Below are positions 61,166 through 64,000 of a DNA stretch of 64,000 nt, one piece after another. Source of the DNA: Microbacterium sp. SLBN-154 (GTDB lineage Bacteria; Actinomycetota; Actinomycetes; Actinomycetales; Microbacteriaceae); the NCBI RefSeq assembly GCF_006715565.1, contig NZ_VFNL01000001.1, forward strand, positions 3,286,001 through 3,350,000. The letters are read 5' to 3'. Position numbers and translations under genes: made by a program. Each line of letters starts with the position of its first letter. Positions within the stretch are counted from its first letter, which is position 1. Under the pieces are notes generated by a model. The model made no database searches, was not told the origin of the DNA, and saw nothing but the letters and a program-made list of their open reading frames with translations.

Positions 61166-62194
61166 ATGGCTACCGTTCACGACGTCGCTGCGCTTGCCGG
61201 TGTGTCGATCGCAACCGTCTCGCGTGCGCTGCGTGAACCCCATCGGGTCTCGGACGCGACGAGAGAGCGGGTCATGTCCGCGGTGCGTGCAACGGAGTAC
61301 TCACCGAATCGCTCGGCGATCGGCCTTCGCACGGGGCGGACCGGGTCGATCGCCCTCGTCGTGCCGGATGTCACGAATCCCTATTTCTCGGCTCTCACGA
61401 GAGGAGCGCAAGCAGCGGCCCGGGAGTCCGGCTTCGGGCTCTTCGTCGTCGACACACAGGAGTCCACGCAGCTCGAGCGAGCCGAGATCACCAGCATCCG
61501 GTCACACGTCGATGGCGTGCTGCTGGCGTCAGCGCGGTTGTCCGATGACGAACTCGAAGATCTCGTCGACAGCCCGACGCCCATCGTGCTCCTCAATCGT
61601 CTTCCCCGGCCCCACTGGCCTGTGGCGGGATCAGTAGTGATCGACGAGTCTGCCGGCGCGCGATTGGCGATGGACCATCTGCATGCCCTCGGTCACCGGG
61701 CGATCGCCTATGTGGGTGGACCGGCGAATGCATGGTCGGAGGTGCAACGGCGCCGAGCGATGGAGCGTGCCGCCTCGGCCTACCCGGATCTGTCTCTCGT
61801 CACCATGCGGGTGGAGTCTCCGGACGCGTCGGGCGGCAGGGCGCTCGGGCCGGCGGCTCTCGCAGACGGCCCGACGGCAGTCGTCGCATTCAACGATCTC
61901 GTCGCACTGGGGCTGATGTCGGACTGGGCCGAGAGAGGAGTCTCCGTGCCCGGCGACGTGAGCTTGCTCGGGCACGACAACACGTTCACGACGGGTCTGT
62001 CGAATCCCCATCTCTCGAGCATCGGCGTCGACCCCATGATCTTCGGCGCTCACGCGATCGATGCTCTCGCCGAAGCCGTCGTCCGCAAGCGACGGATGAG
62101 AACGCCCGGCTCCGTCGTATCCTTGCCGCCGACGCTGCACTCGCGGGAATCCACCGCGCAAGCCGCAAGAGGTGGCGGAGACGGAGGGATTTGA
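61166..62194 (+). CDS. LacI-family regulator whose 3' end runs into tRNA-Ser
   Basis: The product is 342 residues. HTH: TVHDVAALAGVSIATVSRALREPHRVSDATRERVMSAVRATEYSPNRSA. Effector domain: GSIALVVPDVTNPYFSALTRGAQAAARESGFGLFVVDTQES and ALGHRAIAYVGGPANAWSEVQRRRAMERA. ATG 61166 has GAGGGA 6 bases upstream; an ATG at 61151 is also in frame. The stop codon lies 21 bp inside the opposite-strand tRNA-Ser gene, so the last residues (GGDGGI) are encoded antisense to tRNA. The preceding 189-bp gap holds no gene. Its target is unknown; the neighbouring sugar operon is one candidate. Confidence 0.88.
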   Translation: MATVHDVAALAGVSIATVSRALREPHRVSDATRERVMSAVRATEYSPNRSAIGLRTGRTGSIALVVPDVTNPYFSALTRGAQAAARESGFGLFVVDTQESTQLERAEITSIRSHVDGVLLASARLSDDELEDLVDSPTPIVLLNRLPRPHWPVAGSVVIDESAGARLAMDHLHALGHRAIAYVGGPANAWSEVQRRRAMERAASAYPDLSLVTMRVESPDASGGRALGPAALADGPTAVVAFNDLVALGLMSDWAERGVSVPGDVSLLGHDNTFTTGLSNPHLSSIGVDPMIFGAHAIDALAEAVVRKRRMRTPGSVVSLPPTLHSRESTAQAARGGGDGGI

Positions 62195-62264
62195 ACCCTC
62201 GGTCCCCGTGAGGGGACTCCACCTTAGCAGGGTGGTGCACTAGGCCTGACTATGCGACGTCTCC
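62173..62264 (-). tRNA. tRNA-Ser (anticodon GCT)
   Basis: On the minus strand the acceptor arms GGAGACG and CGTCTCC pair perfectly, with discriminator G and an encoded CCA (62175-62173). The anticodon stem CCACC/GGTGG encloses the loop CTGCTAA, anticodon GCT, which reads AGC/AGT codons. The T-arm GAGGG-TTCAAAT-CCCTC is canonical, and the long variable arm (TCCCCTCACGGGGA) is diagnostic of tRNA-Ser. Its 3' end overlaps the tail of the LacI gene on the other strand. Confidence 0.97.
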
Positions 62265-62335
62265 AGGCATCCGAGCAGAAACCCGGACGCGCTCAGCCAT
62301 CATAACGGGTGCCGCGGGCGACACCGAAACCGAGC

Positions 62336-63640
62336 TCAGCCCGAGAGGTTGCCGGCCGAGCAGGTCTCCTGCGCGGCGGTCTGACCCTGGATCGAGTCCG
62401 GCAGGACCGCCGCGGTCTCGGTCGGTGCCGGCTCGACGGGCGCGGCGCCCTCGGTGGGCTCCACGGGCTCGGTCGGCTCGGTGGGCTCGCCCTCCACAGG
62501 CGCATCGGTCGGAGCGGGGTCGGCCGTGATGACACCACCGCTGAGGTTCGGGTCGCTCGTCAGCTGCAACGGCTGGTTGGCCTCGAGGGCCGCCCACAGC
62601 TGCTCCGCGGCCGCCTCATCCGGCACCACGCGGTTCGCGTTGGAGGGGTCGTCGAAGACGGGATAGCGAACGAACACCATCTCCTCGAACGGCACGCCCT
62701 GCACGGCGCGTGCGATCTGCACCATCGTCACCGGGTTGGTGAGGCTCTGCGAGGGGGTCACGTTGTCCACGACGGTGGTCGCCAGCCGCAGCAGCGTCGA
62801 GGGGTTCGTCAGCACCTCCTCACTGACGAGCTTCCGCGCGAGCGATGACATGTACTGCTGCTGGTTGCTGATGCGGGCGAGGTCGCTGCCGTTCTCGAGC
62901 CCGTACCGGGTGCGCAGGAACTGCAGGGCCTCCACGCCCTGGACGTTGCGAGGGCCGGCCGCCCAGTCGATACCGGTGTAGCGGTCGCGCATTCCCCCGT
63001 TGCCGATGCAGACGTCCACACCGCCGATCGCGTCGGTGATGTCGATGACGTTGCCGAAGCTGACCTTGGCGGCGAAGGGGATGCTCATGCCGCTCAGCTG
63101 CGACACCGTCTTCACCACGCAGTTGAGTCCCCCGTAGCCCCATGCGGAGTTGATCTGCTCGTAGCTCGACCCGCCCGTCTCGCTGCCGTCTTCACGCGTG
63201 CAGGAGGGGATCGACACCATGAGGTCGCGCGGGAACGAGATGACCGTCACCCGGCGCGGATTGTCGGAGATGTGAAGCAGCATGTTGACGTCGTTGAGCT
63301 GGCCCTCGGCGTCGGGTCCGGTGCAGCGGTCGCCGAACAGATACGCATACTCCGGCTCGCACTCGTCGGTGCCCACGAGCAGCAGGTTGACCCCACCCTC
63401 GATCGCCCCGATGTCGGGCGGAACCGACCCCTGACCCTCGAGCTCGACCGCGTCCGACGCGAAACTCGTCGTCAGGTCGTAGTAGGCGTAGGCGCTGACG
63501 CCGAGTCCCGAGACCAGGACGACCGCGACCACGATGCCGAGCATCTTCATCAGCGAGGCGAACGGATGCGGCGACCGCAGCCGGCCGTGTCGGGCGACCG
63601 TCTTGCGCCCGCGCGCACCGGCTCTGCTCGTCTGACTCAC
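62336..63640 (-). CDS. LCP-family (LytR-CpsA-Psr) cell-wall polymer ligase
   Basis: The product is about 434 residues. A basic cytoplasmic N-terminus precedes a single helix (MLGIVVAVVLVSGLGVSAYAYYDL). The extracellular LCP domain shows GGVNLLLVGTDE, LNDVNMLLHISDNPRRVTVISFPRDLMVSIP, INSAWGYGG, IDAIGGVDVCI-like DITDAIGGVDVCIG and ALQFLRTRYGLENGSDLARISNQQQYMSSL, with the Asp and Arg residues that bind lipid-linked polymer. The C-terminus is a Pro/Glu/Thr-rich tail. It would attach wall polysaccharide to peptidoglycan. GTG at 63640 (GAGGA 5 bases upstream) is chosen; GTG 63652 is also possible. Confidence 0.92.
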   Translation of the reverse strand: MSQTSRAGARGRKTVARHGRLRSPHPFASLMKMLGIVVAVVLVSGLGVSAYAYYDLTTSFASDAVELEGQGSVPPDIGAIEGGVNLLLVGTDECEPEYAYLFGDRCTGPDAEGQLNDVNMLLHISDNPRRVTVISFPRDLMVSIPSCTREDGSETGGSSYEQINSAWGYGGLNCVVKTVSQLSGMSIPFAAKVSFGNVIDITDAIGGVDVCIGNGGMRDRYTGIDWAAGPRNVQGVEALQFLRTRYGLENGSDLARISNQQQYMSSLARKLVSEEVLTNPSTLLRLATTVVDNVTPSQSLTNPVTMVQIARAVQGVPFEEMVFVRYPVFDDPSNANRVVPDEAAAEQLWAALEANQPLQLTSDPNLSGGVITADPAPTDAPVEGEPTEPTEPVEPTEGAAPVEPAPTETAAVLPDSIQGQTAAQETCSAGNLSG

Positions 63641-63662
63641 TCGGGTCCTCACAGGTAGGAAG

Positions 63663-63747
63663 CGGAGGGTGTGGGATTCGAACCCACGGGACATCTCTGC
63701 CCACTGGTTTTCAAGACCAGCTCCATCGGCCGCTCGGACAACCCTCC
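63663..63747 (-). tRNA. tRNA-Ser (anticodon TGA)
   Basis: On the minus strand, acceptor arms GGAGGGT and ACCCTCC pair perfectly, with discriminator G at 63663 and no encoded CCA. The anticodon stem CTGGT/ACCAG encloses CTTGAAA, anticodon TGA, reading UCA-type serine codons. T-arm GTGGG-TTCGAAT-CCCAC and a long variable arm confirm serine. It lies just upstream of the LCP gene in the same direction. Confidence 0.97.
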
Positions 63748-63938
63748 CGAACGCACGCCCTGCGGCATCCGCTCGAATCGGCGTCGAGTCTAGTCGACAG
63801 CGCCAACCCCTCATTTTTCCCATAGCGCCTGGCAGAGCCCTGGGAGGCGCGCCTGCCCGCCTCGCCGAGGTTCTCGACCACCGCCGGTCCGCTCTGCCAT
63901 GATGACCTCACCCGCGACCCGACGCGAAAGGTCCGACG

Positions 63939-64000
63939 ATGGCCGCGCACGACATCCCCGACACCCCTGAGATCCGTGCGACGCTTCAGCGCTCGCAGGA
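63939..64000 (+). CDS. unidentified gene, first 20 codons
   Basis: An ATG at 63939 follows an AAAGG ribosome-like site and opens a frame (MAAHDIPDTPEIRATLQRSQ) that runs off the right edge. Too little is visible to name a family. The preceding 191 bp (63748-63938) hold the tRNA upstream region and an imperfect GTCGA/TCGAC inverted repeat but no gene. Confidence 0.5.
   Translation, partial: MAAHDIPDTPEIRATLQRSQ

Noticed and set aside
54308..62194. Calling the second sugar locus a genomic island inserted at tRNA-Ser
   Set aside because: The tRNA overlap is suggestive, but no integrase, no second copy of the tRNA end and no composition shift were found by eye.
62336..63823. LCP protein of 495 residues starting at 63823
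   Set aside because: The extra N-terminus would be encoded across the tRNA-Ser(TGA) gene on the same strand. A GTG with a ribosome site at 63640 gives a normal cytoplasmic tail and membrane anchor.

Overview
The window is 64 kb of very GC-rich, densely packed chromosomal DNA from an actinobacterium. GTG starts, ATGA/GTGA stop-start overlaps, TATNNT-6 bp-ATG leaderless starts and the gene families (LacI-controlled sugar loci, DHA2 exporters, LCP protein, GH15 trehalase-like enzyme) point to Microbacteriaceae, most likely Microbacterium. The genus is inference. About 55 protein genes and two tRNA-Ser genes are visible. I see no rRNA, CRISPR array, IS element or integrase, and no gene-free stretch over 300 bases.

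Region 1 (1-14045) starts with the tail of an ABC-2 permease and an unknown membrane protein. It continues with a beta-glucuronide/glucuronate utilisation locus: a LacI repressor divergent from an operon encoding an Opp/Dpp-type ABC importer (one subunit is a permease-ATPase fusion), beta-glucuronidase, uronate isomerase, fructuronate reductase, ManD-type mannonate dehydratase and a gluconokinase. Together they would import glucuronides, release glucuronate and carry it to 2-keto-3-deoxygluconate. KDG kinase and KDPG aldolase are not in the window.

Region 2 (14071-17560) holds a TMEM175-like channel, a pyruvate-decarboxylase-type ThDP enzyme (indolepyruvate decarboxylase-like), a GNAT enzyme and a small membrane protein. 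Region 3 (17579-24961) is a divergent glycan locus of six glycosyltransferases and one WcbI-like protein. Every junction within each arm is a 4-bp overlap, and only 20 bp separate the two arms. It has no polymerase, flippase or exporter and is the best candidate here for an undescribed pathway.

Region 4 (25023-39932) is a stress and redox region: three SDRs, an alpha/beta-hydrolase fused to a gluconate-dehydrogenase-subunit-3-like domain next to a GMC oxidoreductase, GH15, an aldo-keto reductase, a universal stress protein, TM2 and flavodoxin proteins, an MFS exporter, a DUF2207-like protein, a photolyase-like protein with apparently permuted domain order, and an S4 protein. Three DosR-box-like palindromes lie in its middle.

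Region 5 (39992-49828) is a homoprotocatechuate (3,4-dihydroxyphenylacetate) meta-cleavage locus: MHS transporter, a FAH-RraA fusion, GntR regulator, CHMS dehydrogenase, extradiol dioxygenase, hydratase, aldolase and an orphan ThDP enzyme. A stand-alone CHM isomerase is missing. Region 6 (49832-54177) has a DEAD-box helicase and a P-type ATPase gene interrupted by an in-frame TGA.

Region 7 (54308-62194) is a second sugar locus: binding protein, two permeases and two Gfo/Idh/MocA oxidoreductases without an ATPase, divergent from a LacI regulator across a tandem palindromic operator, followed by a second LacI gene that reads antisense into tRNA-Ser(GCT). Region 8 (62173-64000) contains the two tRNA-Ser genes around an LCP-family wall-polymer ligase and the first codons of an unidentified gene.
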